Assembly (NCBI GenBank): GCA_947442095.1
Contig: CANEVG010000178.1
Location: forward strand, 1 to 7,258
Direction: 5' to 3'
Source: Sphingomonadaceae bacterium
GTDB lineage: Bacteria > Pseudomonadota > Alphaproteobacteria > Sphingomonadales > Sphingomonadaceae
DNA length: 7,258 bases
The first letter of the stretch is position 1, and every line of letters begins with the position of its first letter. This document shows positions 1 through 6,360 of the stretch, one piece after another. The position numbers and the translations under genes were made by a program. The notes below the pieces were generated by a model that was not told where the DNA came from, searched no databases, and saw nothing but the letters and a program-made list of their open reading frames with translations.

Positions 1-1028
1 AGCCGGTGGGCGTGGTCGCCGCGATTGCGCCGTGGAACGGGCCCTTCGGGATCATGGCCAACAAAGTGGCCTATGCGCTGCTTTCGGGCTGCCCGGTGAT
101 CATGAAGCCTTCGCCCGAGACGCCTCTGGAGGCCTATATCATCGCCGAAGCGGCCGAGGCTGCGGGGTTGCCGCCGGGAGTGGTGAACCTTGTGACCGGC
201 CACCGCGATGCGAGCGACCATCTGGTGTGCAATCCCGGCGTGGACAAAGTGACGTTCACCGGATCGACTGTGGCGGGCAAGCGCATCGCGTCAGTCTGCG
301 GAGAGCGGATTGCGCGCTGCACGTTGGAACTGGGCGGTAAGTCCGCCGCAATCGTGCGCGATGATTTCCCCATCGACATCGCCGCCAAGATGCTCGGCGG
401 CACTATCACGCTGATGAGCGGGCAGGTCTGCGCGATGCTCAGCCGCGTGATTGTGCCGCGCGCACGGCATGACGAACTGGCCGAGGCGATTGCCGCTGAA
501 ATGAAGCAAGTGGTGATCGGCCATTCGGGCGATTCCATGACGCAGCTTGGTCCCCTAGCGATGGAGCGCCAGCGCGACCGGGTGGAGATGTATATCGCCG
601 AAGGGCGAAAGGTTGCCGATCTGGTCACCGGCGGCGCGCGGCCTGCGCATATGAACCGGGGCTACTTCATCGAGCCGACGCTGTTTGCCAATGTGCCGAA
701 CGATAGCCGCATCGCGCAGGAGGAAATCTTCGGTCCCGTGCTCAGCCTGATCCCGGCGGAGGACGAGGAGGACATGATCCGCATCGCCAACGATTCGCAG
801 TTCGGGCTCAACGGTTCGGTGCTCACGCAGGATGTGGATGCGGCCTACCGCATCGGCCGCCGGGTGCGCACCGGCGGCTTTGGCCAGAACGGGCTGCGGA
901 TGGATTTCGGCCTGCCGTTCGGCGGCTTCAAGCAATCGGGTATCGGGCGCGAAGGCGGGCCGGAGGGGCTGATGCCCTATCTGGAGATGAAGACCTTGCT
1001 GCTCGATGGGGTGCCTTCGGCGTTTTGA
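1..1028 (+). CDS. Aldehyde dehydrogenase (ALDH superfamily), 5'-truncated by the window edge
   Basis: NAD(P)-dependent oxidation of an aldehyde to a carboxylic acid in the cytoplasm. The reading frame is already open at base 3 (first codons P-V-G-V-V-A), so the true start and roughly the first 140-150 residues of a usual ~480-residue ALDH lie outside the window. Counting from the GTG at base 6, the classical landmarks are all present: the A-P-W-N substrate/cofactor segment at 8-11, the cofactor-binding Lys in M-K-P-S at 33-36, F-T-G-S at 84-87 of the Rossmann fold, the general-base Glu108 in L-E-L-G-G-K, the catalytic Cys142 in G-Q-V-C, E-E-I-F-G-P-V at 239-245, and P-F-G-G-F-K-Q-S-G near the C-terminus (304-312). 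The enzyme looks intact and active. It ends seven bases before a double-hairpin repeat and converges on the minus-strand SDR gene. The substrate is unknown; the neighbourhood suggests an aldehyde from an aromatic or alcohol catabolic route (inference). Confidence 0.95.
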   Translation, partial: PVGVVAAIAPWNGPFGIMANKVAYALLSGCPVIMKPSPETPLEAYIIAEAAEAAGLPPGVVNLVTGHRDASDHLVCNPGVDKVTFTGSTVAGKRIASVCGERIARCTLELGGKSAAIVRDDFPIDIAAKMLGGTITLMSGQVCAMLSRVIVPRARHDELAEAIAAEMKQVVIGHSGDSMTQLGPLAMERQRDRVEMYIAEGRKVADLVTGGARPAHMNRGYFIEPTLFANVPNDSRIAQEEIFGPVLSLIPAEDEEDMIRIANDSQFGLNGSVLTQDVDAAYRIGRRVRTGGFGQNGLRMDFGLPFGGFKQSGIGREGGPEGLMPYLEMKTLLLDGVPSAF

Positions 1029-1034
1029 AAGAAC

Positions 1035-1094
1035 CCCTCCGTTAGCCCTTCGGGCTGACACCTCCCCATTTGCACTTCGTGAAAATGGTGAGGG
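1035..1094. repeat. Double-hairpin REP-like intergenic repeat, possible bidirectional terminator
   Basis: Two adjacent stem-loops fill the gap between the convergent ALDH and SDR genes. Hairpin 1 is AGCCC-TTC-GGGCT at 1044-1056, extendable by T-G and T-A pairs to 1042-1058. Hairpin 2 spans 1061-1093: CCTCCCCATTTGCAC pairs with GTGAAAATGGTGAGG around a TTC loop, giving a 15-position stem with two mismatches (1065/1089 and 1072/1082). Two hairpins with identical TTC loops in tandem, bounded by CCCCTCC and GAGGG, look like the REP-type repeats common between convergent genes in sphingomonad genomes; that match is from memory, not a search. It could end transcription from both sides, although no long T run follows either stem. 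Confidence 0.7.
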
Positions 1095-1103
1095 AAAGGC
1101 AGA

Positions 1104-1844
1104 TCAACCCAGTTCAACGCAGCCGCCGTCGACGTAAAGATCGACGCCGTTGATGAAGCTCGCTTCCGTGCTGGCGAGGAACAGGACGGCGCGGGCGACT
1201 TCTTCCGCCTCGCCCATGCGGCCCAGCGGGACCACGCCGCCAAGCATCGCGCGGGTCGCCTCGATCTCGGCCTCACTGGCGCCGCGCTTGAAGATTTCGG
1301 TCTCGGTCGGGCCGGGGCTGACCATGTTGACGCGGATCTGGCGGGGGAGCAGTTCCTTGCCAACGATGCGGGCCATCGCGCGCAGGCCCGCCTTGGCGGC
1401 GGCATAGGCGACATTCCCCGGCACCGCGAGGACCGAGCCGATCGAGCCGGTGATGACGATGGAGCCGCCATCGCGCATCAGCGGCAGCGCGTGCTGGATC
1501 GCGAAGAACGCGCCGCGCAGGTTCACGTTGTGGATGCCGTCCCAGAAGTCCTCGGTGACGTCCGGAATGGGCGCAAACCCGCCGACCCCGGCGTTGACGA
1601 AGAGCACATCGATCCCGCCGAGCGCCTGTTCGATCTCGGCGAGCGCCGCCCTAGTCTGGCTGACATCGCCCATGTCGCTGACCAGACCGAGCGCGCTGCA
1701 AGCCTCGGCAGCGGCGGCCAGAGTCTCGCGGTTGCGCCCGGTCAGTGCCAGTTTCGCGCCTTCCGCCGCAAACATTGTCGCGGCGGCAAGGCCGATCCCG
1801 GCGTTGCCGCCAAGGATCACTACGCATTTGTCGGTAAAGCGCAT
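1104..1844 (-). CDS. SDR-family oxidoreductase (classical, FabG-like)
   Basis: A 246-residue classical short-chain dehydrogenase/reductase, the normal length for the family, which interconverts an alcohol and a ketone or aldehyde with NAD(P)(H) in the cytoplasm. Visible motifs: glycine-rich dinucleotide loop G-G-N-A-G-I-G (12-18, a variant of TGxxxGxG), N-A-G at 84-86, structural Asn in N-V-N (106-108), catalytic Ser134, Tyr147 and Lys151 (Y-A-A-A-K), P-G-P-T (177-180), and a C-terminal D-G-G (239-241). Arg37 after the second strand (T-G-R) suggests NADP(H) preference; this is inference. The frame stays open much further upstream, to 2033, but the start at 1844 is preferred because M-R-F-T-D-K begins the usual SDR N-terminus and GAGGAGG lies just before it. 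It begins seven bases after the stop of the exported SnoaL-like gene, so the two are probably co-transcribed. Substrate unknown. Confidence 0.93.
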   Translation of the reverse strand: MRFTDKCVVILGGNAGIGLAAATMFAAEGAKLALTGRNRETLAAAAEACSALGLVSDMGDVSQTRAALAEIEQALGGIDVLFVNAGVGGFAPIPDVTEDFWDGIHNVNLRGAFFAIQHALPLMRDGGSIVITGSIGSVLAVPGNVAYAAAKAGLRAMARIVGKELLPRQIRVNMVSPGPTETEIFKRGASEAEIEATRAMLGGVVPLGRMGEAEEVARAVLFLASTEASFINGVDLYVDGGCVELG

Positions 1845-1851
1845 GGCCTCC

Positions 1852-2307
1852 TCAGAACATCGTGTTGGTGTTGGCGGCGGTTTCCGGCACGGGGCTGAGG
1901 ACGTCCCAGTGCTCCATGACCTTGCAGCCCTCGACGCGGAAAATGTCGACCACGGCAAAGCCACGCTTCTCTTCTGGGGTGCCGTTCTCGTTACGCCCGT
2001 GAAGATGGGCCGCGACGAGGTTGCCGTCGGCAATGATACGGTGGATCGTAGTCTTCTGGCCGGGATTGCCCTTCACGAAGCCTTCAAGGAACGTGATCGC
2101 GGCCTCGCGCCCGGTTTGGGCATAGGGATTGTGCTGGATGTAGCCCGGATCGACCCACTTTTCGAACGAGGAGCGCACCTGCTTCTCGATGTAGAATTCA
2201 TGCAGGAACTGGGTGACGACCTGCTTCGGGGTGAGCTTGCAGGTTTCGGCGTGGGCGAGGCCGGGCGCGGCGAGCAGTGCCAGTGCTGCAAGGGCTTTGA
2301 ATGCCAT
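1852..2307 (-). CDS. Exported SnoaL/NTF2-like protein with Sec signal peptide
   Basis: A 151-residue protein. Residues 1-20 form a clear Sec signal peptide: Lys4, a hydrophobic Ala/Leu core, and an A-H-A cleavage site before Glu21. The mature domain is NTF2-fold, similar to SnoaL-like polyketide cyclase/predicted aldol-condensation proteins: Y-I-Q-H (56-59), T-I-H-R (87-90), A-V-V-D-I-F-R (118-124) and E-H-W-D-V-L (132-137). Family members bind small hydrophobic ligands and some catalyse cyclisation, hydrolysis or isomerisation; the reaction here is unknown. Cys23 and Cys128 could form a disulfide in the periplasm. It is the middle gene of the minus-strand trio: 14 bases separate it from the upstream paralog's stop, with AAGGAAA as ribosome-binding site. 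The gene ends in the same nine bases (ATGTTCTGA) as its paralog. Periplasmic location would place it with the PQQ dehydrogenase encoded across the divergent promoter. Confidence 0.88.
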   Translation of the reverse strand: MAFKALAALALLAAPGLAHAETCKLTPKQVVTQFLHEFYIEKQVRSSFEKWVDPGYIQHNPYAQTGREAAITFLEGFVKGNPGQKTTIHRIIADGNLVAAHLHGRNENGTPEEKRGFAVVDIFRVEGCKVMEHWDVLSPVPETAANTNTMF

Positions 2308-2321
2308 TGTCGGGTTTCCTT

Positions 2322-2711
2322 TCAGAACATCGGATTGGGGTTTACGGGATTGGCGGGCACGTCCTGCAGCACGTCCCAGTGTTCGACGATCATGCCGTTC
2401 GCGCAGCGGAAGATATCGACCACGGCAAGGCCCGGATCATCGGGCCAGCGCACGACATGCGTGTGGACGATCACGAAATCACCCTCGGCAAAGCTGCGAT
2501 GGATGGTCTGCTTCGCATCGGGCGATTCGACTTTCACGTGGTCGAGAAACGCCTTCAGCGCTTCGACGCCCGGCGGGGCGAGCATGCTGTGCTGGATGTA
2601 GTCCGGCGAGATGTAGCGGTCGACCGCGCTGCTATCCATCGCGATGAGGACATTGTGGTACATCTCGATCACGAGATCGTGGTTGGCCTGTTCGGCGGCG
2701 GTTCGCGCCAT
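2322..2711 (-). CDS. Cytosolic SnoaL/NTF2-like protein
   Basis: A 129-residue NTF2-fold protein without signal peptide or membrane segment, hence cytoplasmic. It is the first gene of the minus-strand operon. It shares blocks in the same order with the exported neighbour: Y-I-Q-H (38-41), T-I-H-R (69-72), A-V-V-D-I-F-R (96-102), E-H-W-D-V-L (110-115), and a tail of alternating Asn ending Met-Phe. These blocks identify the SnoaL-like/predicted aldol-condensation family; ligand and reaction are unknown. The start is supported by a strong GGGGAGAG ribosome-binding site about eight bases upstream. The gene is divergent from the + strand operon, and the conserved 18-bp regulatory site lies just upstream. 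The pair probably arose by gene duplication followed by gain or loss of the signal peptide (inference). Confidence 0.88.
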   Translation of the reverse strand: MARTAAEQANHDLVIEMYHNVLIAMDSSAVDRYISPDYIQHSMLAPPGVEALKAFLDHVKVESPDAKQTIHRSFAEGDFVIVHTHVVRWPDDPGLAVVDIFRCANGMIVEHWDVLQDVPANPVNPNPMF

Positions 2712-2726
2712 CGACTCTCTCCCCTT

Positions 2727-2744
2727 TTATTCTAACAAATGATA
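2727..2744 (-). promoter_or_regulatory. Operator-like site, copy 1 of the shared 18-bp motif
   Basis: On the + strand the site reads TTATTCTAACAAATGATA. Its reverse complement matches the + strand of the site at 6361-6378 at 15 of 18 positions. The core has partial dyad symmetry, TA-n-CA-nn-TG-n-TA, as expected for a dimeric transcription factor. It lies 16 bases upstream of the cytosolic SnoaL-like gene and 46 bases upstream of the divergent DUF8021-like gene, so one bound protein could control both operons. The regulator is not encoded in the window. The role is inferred from position and repetition. Confidence 0.5.
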
Positions 2745-2780
2745 CGGTATGCCGGATTTGGAAAGGCGTCAAAGCCTGAT

Positions 2781-2787
2781 GGGAGAG
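2781..2787 (+). promoter_or_regulatory. Ribosome-binding site that fixes the start of the DUF8021-like gene
   Basis: GGGAGAG ends three bases before the ATG at 2791. The earlier in-frame ATGs at 2749 and 2779 have no Shine-Dalgarno-like sequence, so the downstream start is preferred. The sequence resembles the GGGGAGAG used by the divergent gene and the GGGAGAA before the flavoprotein gene. Confidence 0.7.
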
Positions 2788-2790
2788 ATT

Positions 2791-3648
2791 ATGGACCGCG
2801 CAGGTCTTTACGCAGCACTCGATGGGTTCCTTGCGGCACTGAACGCGGGCGATCACACCCGGCTGGCCTGGGCCGAGGGCGCTTTCCATAGCGAAAACAA
2901 TGTGATGCTTGAGATCGGCGACGGGGTTTGGGGCACGATCCAGCAGCTTGGCGACTATCAGTTGCGCTTTGCCGATACGCGGACGGGCCAGGTCGGCTAT
3001 TTCGGCACGGTGATCGAGGCGATCGAGAAATCGGCGTTCACGCTGCGGCTGCAGATCAATGAAGCGGGGCAGATTGCCGAGTGCGAGATGCTGATCGTGC
3101 GCCAATCGGACAGCGGCATCAAGTTCGAGAACCCGCGCTACTGGGACAAGCCGATCCTCCACCGCGAGGTTGTCGCGCCGGTGCCGCGCGCCGAGATGAT
3201 CAAGCTGTCCGACGGCTATTTCGACACGCTCCAGCGCAACGACGGGACGATCCACACCAAGTTCCATCCCGAATGCAACCGGGTGGAAAACGGCGTGCAG
3301 ACCACGCGCAATCCGGAGTTTGCGAAGATCGTGCCGGTCTCCGCGCTGGGCTGCGAGGAGCAGTTTCGCATGGGTAACTACCGCTATGACGATGATCTCC
3401 GCGCGCGGCGCTTTCCTTTGGTGGACGAGGAGCGGGGCCTCGTGCTGGCCTATGGCTTCATCGACCATTCGGGCCGGATCGACGAATACCAGCTGACCGA
3501 CGGGCGCACGGTGAAAAGTCCGGTGCGGCGGCCGCACAGCTTCTATATCTCCGAACTGTTCAAGATCGACCACGGGATGATCGAGCAGATCGAGGCGAAC
3601 TTCATCACGGTGCCCTATCGGATGCCGAGCCCGTGGGACGCACTGTGA
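2791..3648 (+). CDS. Two-domain NTF2-like protein (DUF8021-like), function unknown
   Basis: A 285-residue protein without signal peptide or membrane segment. It appears to consist of two NTF2-like halves. The N-terminal half (about 1-115) has the pattern E-N-N-V followed by G-D-G-V-W-G-T, then Q-V-G-Y-F-G-T and a strand pair ending E-C-E-M-L-I-V-R. The C-terminal half (about 130-285) begins M-I-K-L-S-D-G-Y-F, carries a conserved-looking T-K-F-H-P-E-C-N-R-V-E-N segment, and ends in R-R-P-H-S-F-Y-I-S-E-L-F-K-I and P-Y-R-M-P-S-P-W. This layout recalls DUF8021 proteins of bacteria and fungi, assigned from memory of the family. No reaction is known to me; a lyase, isomerase or ligand-binding role on a small hydrophobic metabolite would fit the fold. 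It is first in the + operon, and its stop overlaps the next start by one base (TGATG), so its translation is probably coupled to the PQQ dehydrogenase. Confidence 0.8.
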   Translation: MDRAGLYAALDGFLAALNAGDHTRLAWAEGAFHSENNVMLEIGDGVWGTIQQLGDYQLRFADTRTGQVGYFGTVIEAIEKSAFTLRLQINEAGQIAECEMLIVRQSDSGIKFENPRYWDKPILHREVVAPVPRAEMIKLSDGYFDTLQRNDGTIHTKFHPECNRVENGVQTTRNPEFAKIVPVSALGCEEQFRMGNYRYDDDLRARRFPLVDEERGLVLAYGFIDHSGRIDEYQLTDGRTVKSPVRRPHSFYISELFKIDHGMIEQIEANFITVPYRMPSPWDAL

Positions 3649-5825
3649 TGCGCGCGCTGGCAGCTTTCGCGTTTGCCGCGCTGACGGCCTGCGCTCTGGG
3701 CGCCGCCGGGCCGCAAGTGGGCGCAGGGTCCGAATGGACCAGCCCGGGCGGCGATGCGGGCAAGACGCACCATTCCGCGCTGACGCTGATCAATGCGGCC
3801 AATGTCGGCAAGTTGGGCCTTGCCTGGCAGGCCGAATTCGGCACCGCGCGGGGCATGGAGGCGACGCCGGTCATGGTCGGCGGCGTGCTCTACACTTCGG
3901 GCGTGGCGGGCCGCGCCTATGCGTTCGACGCGGCGACGGGCAAGCAGCTCTGGGCCTTCGAGCCCGAGATCGACATGCAGCTCAATCGCACCGCGTGCTG
4001 CGACATGGTCAACCGCGGTGTCGCGGTGGCGCGCGGTAAGGTCTACGTCGCGACGCTCGATGGCTGGCTCTATGCGCTCGATGCCAAGACCGGCGCGGTC
4101 GTCTGGAAGTCCGACTTCATCGAGAACCGCAAGAAGGGCGACAATTCGACCGGCGCACCGGAAATCGCCGGCGATGTCGTGGTCGTCGGCATGGCCGGCG
4201 CGGAATACGACGTGCGCGGCTATGTGACTGCGCTCGATCTGGAGACCGGCAAGCTGCGCTGGCGCTGGCATGTCGTGCCGCACGATCCGGCGCTGGGGCC
4301 GCAGGAAACGCCCGAGCTTGAGGCCGCGCTGAAGACCTGGGACCCCAAGAGCCGCTGGGATATCGGTGGCGGCGGGGCGCCGTGGGATGCGATCGCGTTC
4401 GATCCGGAAACGGGCTACGTCCTCGTCGGCACGGGCAATGGCGGGCCTTACGCCACATCGAAGCGCAGCCCGGCGGGCGGCGACAACCTCTATCTCGGCA
4501 GCCTTGTCGCGCTCGATCCGAAGACCGGGCGGATGGTGTGGCACTATCAGCAGACGCCGGGCGATGACTGGGACTTCACCTCGACCCAGCCGCTGATCCT
4601 GACGCATCTCAAGATCGATGGGCAGGACCGTTCGGTGATCCTGCACGCGCCCAAGAACGGCTTTCTCTATGTGATCGACCGGGCGAGCGGCAAGCTGCTC
4701 AAGGCCAGCCCGATTGCGCGGATCAACTGGGCCAAGGGCATCGATCCCGCTACCGGCCGCCCGATCCTCGACCGGGCGGCGAGCGATTATACCGATGGGC
4801 CGAAGATCGTGTTTCCCGCCACGCCCGGCGCGCGCAACTGGCATCCGGCCTCGTTCGATCCGGCCACCGGGCTCTATTATGCCGCCGTGCTCGACCTGGG
4901 GAACCTGATCTTCATGACGCCGGGGCAGAAGCCCTACAAGGCGCGGGCGCTGAACAACGATGCGGCGCTGATCTTCACGACCGATGTCAAGGATGCGCTG
5001 GCAACGCTGCCGCCGCCGATGGCCGAGGCGGTGCGCGCGCTGCCCGCTTATGCCGAGGCGCTGCGCGATCCCGGCAAGGCCCAGATCCGCGCGATCGAAC
5101 CGCTGACCGGCAAGACCGTGTGGGCGGCCGATACGGCCGGGTGGCAGGACCGGGCGGGCGTGCTGACAACCGCTTCGGGGCTGCTGATCCACGGCAATGT
5201 CGGCGGCACGCTGTTCGTGCGCGATGCGAAGAGCGGCAAAGTGCTCAAATCCATCGAGACGGGCACGCCGATCATGGCCGCGCCGATGACCTACACGGTG
5301 CGCGGCGTGCAATATATTGCGGTCATGGCCGGGTGGGGCGGGGGCGGGTTCCCGTTCGTGCCGCGCTATGCCGCTGCCTATAGCCGGGGCAACATGAACC
5401 GGCTGCTGGTGTTCCGCCTTGGCGGCGGCAGGGTGAGCAAGCCGCCGCTGCTGCCGCCGCTGGAAGTGGCACCGGAGCCGCCAGCGCAAATCGCGGGCGC
5501 GGACGCGGCGATGATCGCGCGCGGACAGGGGCTGTTCTTCGGCAATTGCGCGATCTGCCATGCCAACCGGCACCGCTCGATCACCCCGGATCTGCGCCGG
5601 ATGCAGCCGGGGACGCACGAGCTGTTTCGCGAGATCGTGTTGGGCGGCGCATTGGTGGCGGGCGGGATGCCGCGCTGGGATGACGTTCTCTCGCCCGGCG
5701 ATGCCGATGCGATCCACGCCTATCTGATCGATCAGCAGAAGCAGACCCGCAGCGATGAGCTCGCCAAAGTGAAGGCGGGCAAGCCGCTGGATGGGCCGAG
5801 TCTCACCATTCTCTCGAACTACTGA
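3648..5825 (+). CDS. PQQ-dependent alcohol dehydrogenase with C-terminal cytochrome c domain (type II quinohemoprotein)
   Basis: A 725-residue periplasmic quinohemoprotein that oxidises an alcohol to an aldehyde or ketone and passes electrons from PQQ to its own heme and on to the respiratory chain. An N-terminal export signal (1 to about 20) contains L-T-A-C (12-15), a possible lipobox. An eight-bladed propeller follows (about 28-590), with repeated T-G-K-x-x-W-type docking motifs. Visible active-site residues: vicinal Cys117-Cys118 (C-C-D-M-V-N-R-G), metal ligand Glu186 (G-A-E-Y-D-V-R-G), Asn264 (G-T-G-N-G-G-P), catalytic base Asp309 in D-D-W-D-F, and Lys336 in the A-P-K-N-G-F segment. Thr311, two residues after Asp309, is not the extra Asp of lanthanide enzymes, which points to Ca2+. 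A Pro-rich linker (about 598-613) leads to a cytochrome c domain with C-A-I-C-H (634-638) and a probable axial Met674 (G-G-M-P). The ATG at 3648 is chosen because it starts the signal sequence and overlaps the upstream stop. Substrate unknown. Confidence 0.95.
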   Translation: MRALAAFAFAALTACALGAAGPQVGAGSEWTSPGGDAGKTHHSALTLINAANVGKLGLAWQAEFGTARGMEATPVMVGGVLYTSGVAGRAYAFDAATGKQLWAFEPEIDMQLNRTACCDMVNRGVAVARGKVYVATLDGWLYALDAKTGAVVWKSDFIENRKKGDNSTGAPEIAGDVVVVGMAGAEYDVRGYVTALDLETGKLRWRWHVVPHDPALGPQETPELEAALKTWDPKSRWDIGGGGAPWDAIAFDPETGYVLVGTGNGGPYATSKRSPAGGDNLYLGSLVALDPKTGRMVWHYQQTPGDDWDFTSTQPLILTHLKIDGQDRSVILHAPKNGFLYVIDRASGKLLKASPIARINWAKGIDPATGRPILDRAASDYTDGPKIVFPATPGARNWHPASFDPATGLYYAAVLDLGNLIFMTPGQKPYKARALNNDAALIFTTDVKDALATLPPPMAEAVRALPAYAEALRDPGKAQIRAIEPLTGKTVWAADTAGWQDRAGVLTTASGLLIHGNVGGTLFVRDAKSGKVLKSIETGTPIMAAPMTYTVRGVQYIAVMAGWGGGGFPFVPRYAAAYSRGNMNRLLVFRLGGGRVSKPPLLPPLEVAPEPPAQIAGADAAMIARGQGLFFGNCAICHANRHRSITPDLRRMQPGTHELFREIVLGGALVAGGMPRWDDVLSPGDADAIHAYLIDQQKQTRSDELAKVKAGKPLDGPSLTILSNY

Positions 5826-5835
5826 AGGGCAGGCC

Positions 5836-6333
5836 ATGGATTTTTCGACGCTCGACAACCCCCGGCTGGAGTTCGCTTTCGCCTGCACCTTGCGCTTCAC
5901 CCGCGTTCAGGCGATCCCCGATGTGCCGACCGGCGGCATGCGCAGCGCGGTCTATGTGGACAGCGGCGAGTTCGAGGGGCCGCGTCTGAAGGGCAAGGCC
6001 GTGCCCAATTCGGGCGGCGACTATGCCTTTTTCCGGCCGGATGACACGGCGGTGTTCGACGCGCGCTATATGCTCGAAGTCGATGACGGCACCTTGATCT
6101 ACATGCAGAACAAGGGCTTCCTGTGGGGGCGCGAGCCCGGCACGATGCAGCGGCTGCGCGACTGGGCCTTTGCCGATGGCGCACCGGTGCCGCACGCCGA
6201 ATATTATCTGCGCGGCCAGCCCACGTTCGAGACGAGCAAGGGCCCGCATGACTGGCTGACGCGGCACGTGTTCATCGGGGTCGGCGAGCGGCGGCCCGAT
6301 GGCAATCATGTGCGGTATTACGCGCTCACTTGA
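5836..6333 (+). CDS. DUF3237 (UPF0311) family protein
   Basis: A 165-residue protein, the usual size for DUF3237, with no signal peptide, so probably cytoplasmic. Recognition rests on the family layout: an N-terminal L-E-F-A-F strand, G-E-F-E-G-P-R-L-K-G-K (about 39-49) followed by G-G-D-Y, then V-F-D-A-R-Y (59-64), G-T-L-I-Y-M-Q-N-K-G (72-81), and a C-terminal stretch with R-H-V-F-I-G-V-G near the end. The biochemical function of the family is not established as far as I know. It starts ten bases after the PQQ dehydrogenase stop with an AGGGCAGG ribosome-binding site, so it is the third gene of the same operon. The frame is open upstream to 5791, but the ATG at 5836 has the ribosome-binding site and avoids overlap. 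Its place among oxidative catabolic genes suggests action on a pathway intermediate (inference). Confidence 0.88.
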   Translation: MDFSTLDNPRLEFAFACTLRFTRVQAIPDVPTGGMRSAVYVDSGEFEGPRLKGKAVPNSGGDYAFFRPDDTAVFDARYMLEVDDGTLIYMQNKGFLWGREPGTMQRLRDWAFADGAPVPHAEYYLRGQPTFETSKGPHDWLTRHVFIGVGERRPDGNHVRYYALT

Positions 6334-6360
6334 CGTAACGGCCTTCAAGAGGCACAACAC

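Larger units (their letters stand above)
2712..2790. promoter_or_regulatory. Divergent promoter/control region
   Basis: This 79-base gap separates the divergent SnoaL-led and DUF8021-led operons and must hold both promoters unless they lie inside coding sequence. It has a conspicuous AT-rich core (2725-2745) in an otherwise GC-rich window. TAGAAT (2729-2734 read on the minus strand) matches a sigma-70 -10 box at five of six positions, but no good -35 box is visible at 16-18 bases, and it would leave a very short leader for the minus-strand gene. I see no convincing + strand promoter. Confidence 0.6.

Noticed and set aside
1845..2033. N-terminal extension of the SDR gene by 63 codons
   Set aside because: It would overlap the exported SnoaL-like gene, and the extension is Ser/Arg/Pro-rich without SDR features. 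GAGGAGG before 1844 marks the real start.
1450..2601. A 383-codon + strand open frame across the SDR and both SnoaL-like genes
   Set aside because: It is antisense to three well-supported minus-strand genes with ribosome-binding sites. Its translation is low-complexity and has no domain.
2749..2790. Earlier starts (2749, 2779) of the DUF8021-like gene
   Set aside because: Neither has a Shine-Dalgarno sequence, and the first would place the control region inside coding sequence. 2791 has GGGAGAG.
2632..3573. A 313-codon minus-strand open frame opposite the DUF8021-like gene
   Set aside because: It overlaps the start of the real SnoaL-like gene and the divergent control region, and its translation shows no domain pattern. 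It is a codon-bias shadow.
3615..5900. A 761-codon open frame on the minus strand, antisense to the PQQ dehydrogenase
   Set aside because: It is the mirror of a GC-rich coding frame, low in complexity and rich in Arg, Ala and His, with no recognisable domain. The + strand carries unmistakable PQQ and heme c motifs.
6330..6335. TTGACG as a -35 box for the flavoprotein gene
   Set aside because: It lies 35 bases from the TAGAAT candidate, and nothing like a -10 box follows at 16-18 bases. It also overlaps the DUF3237 stop.
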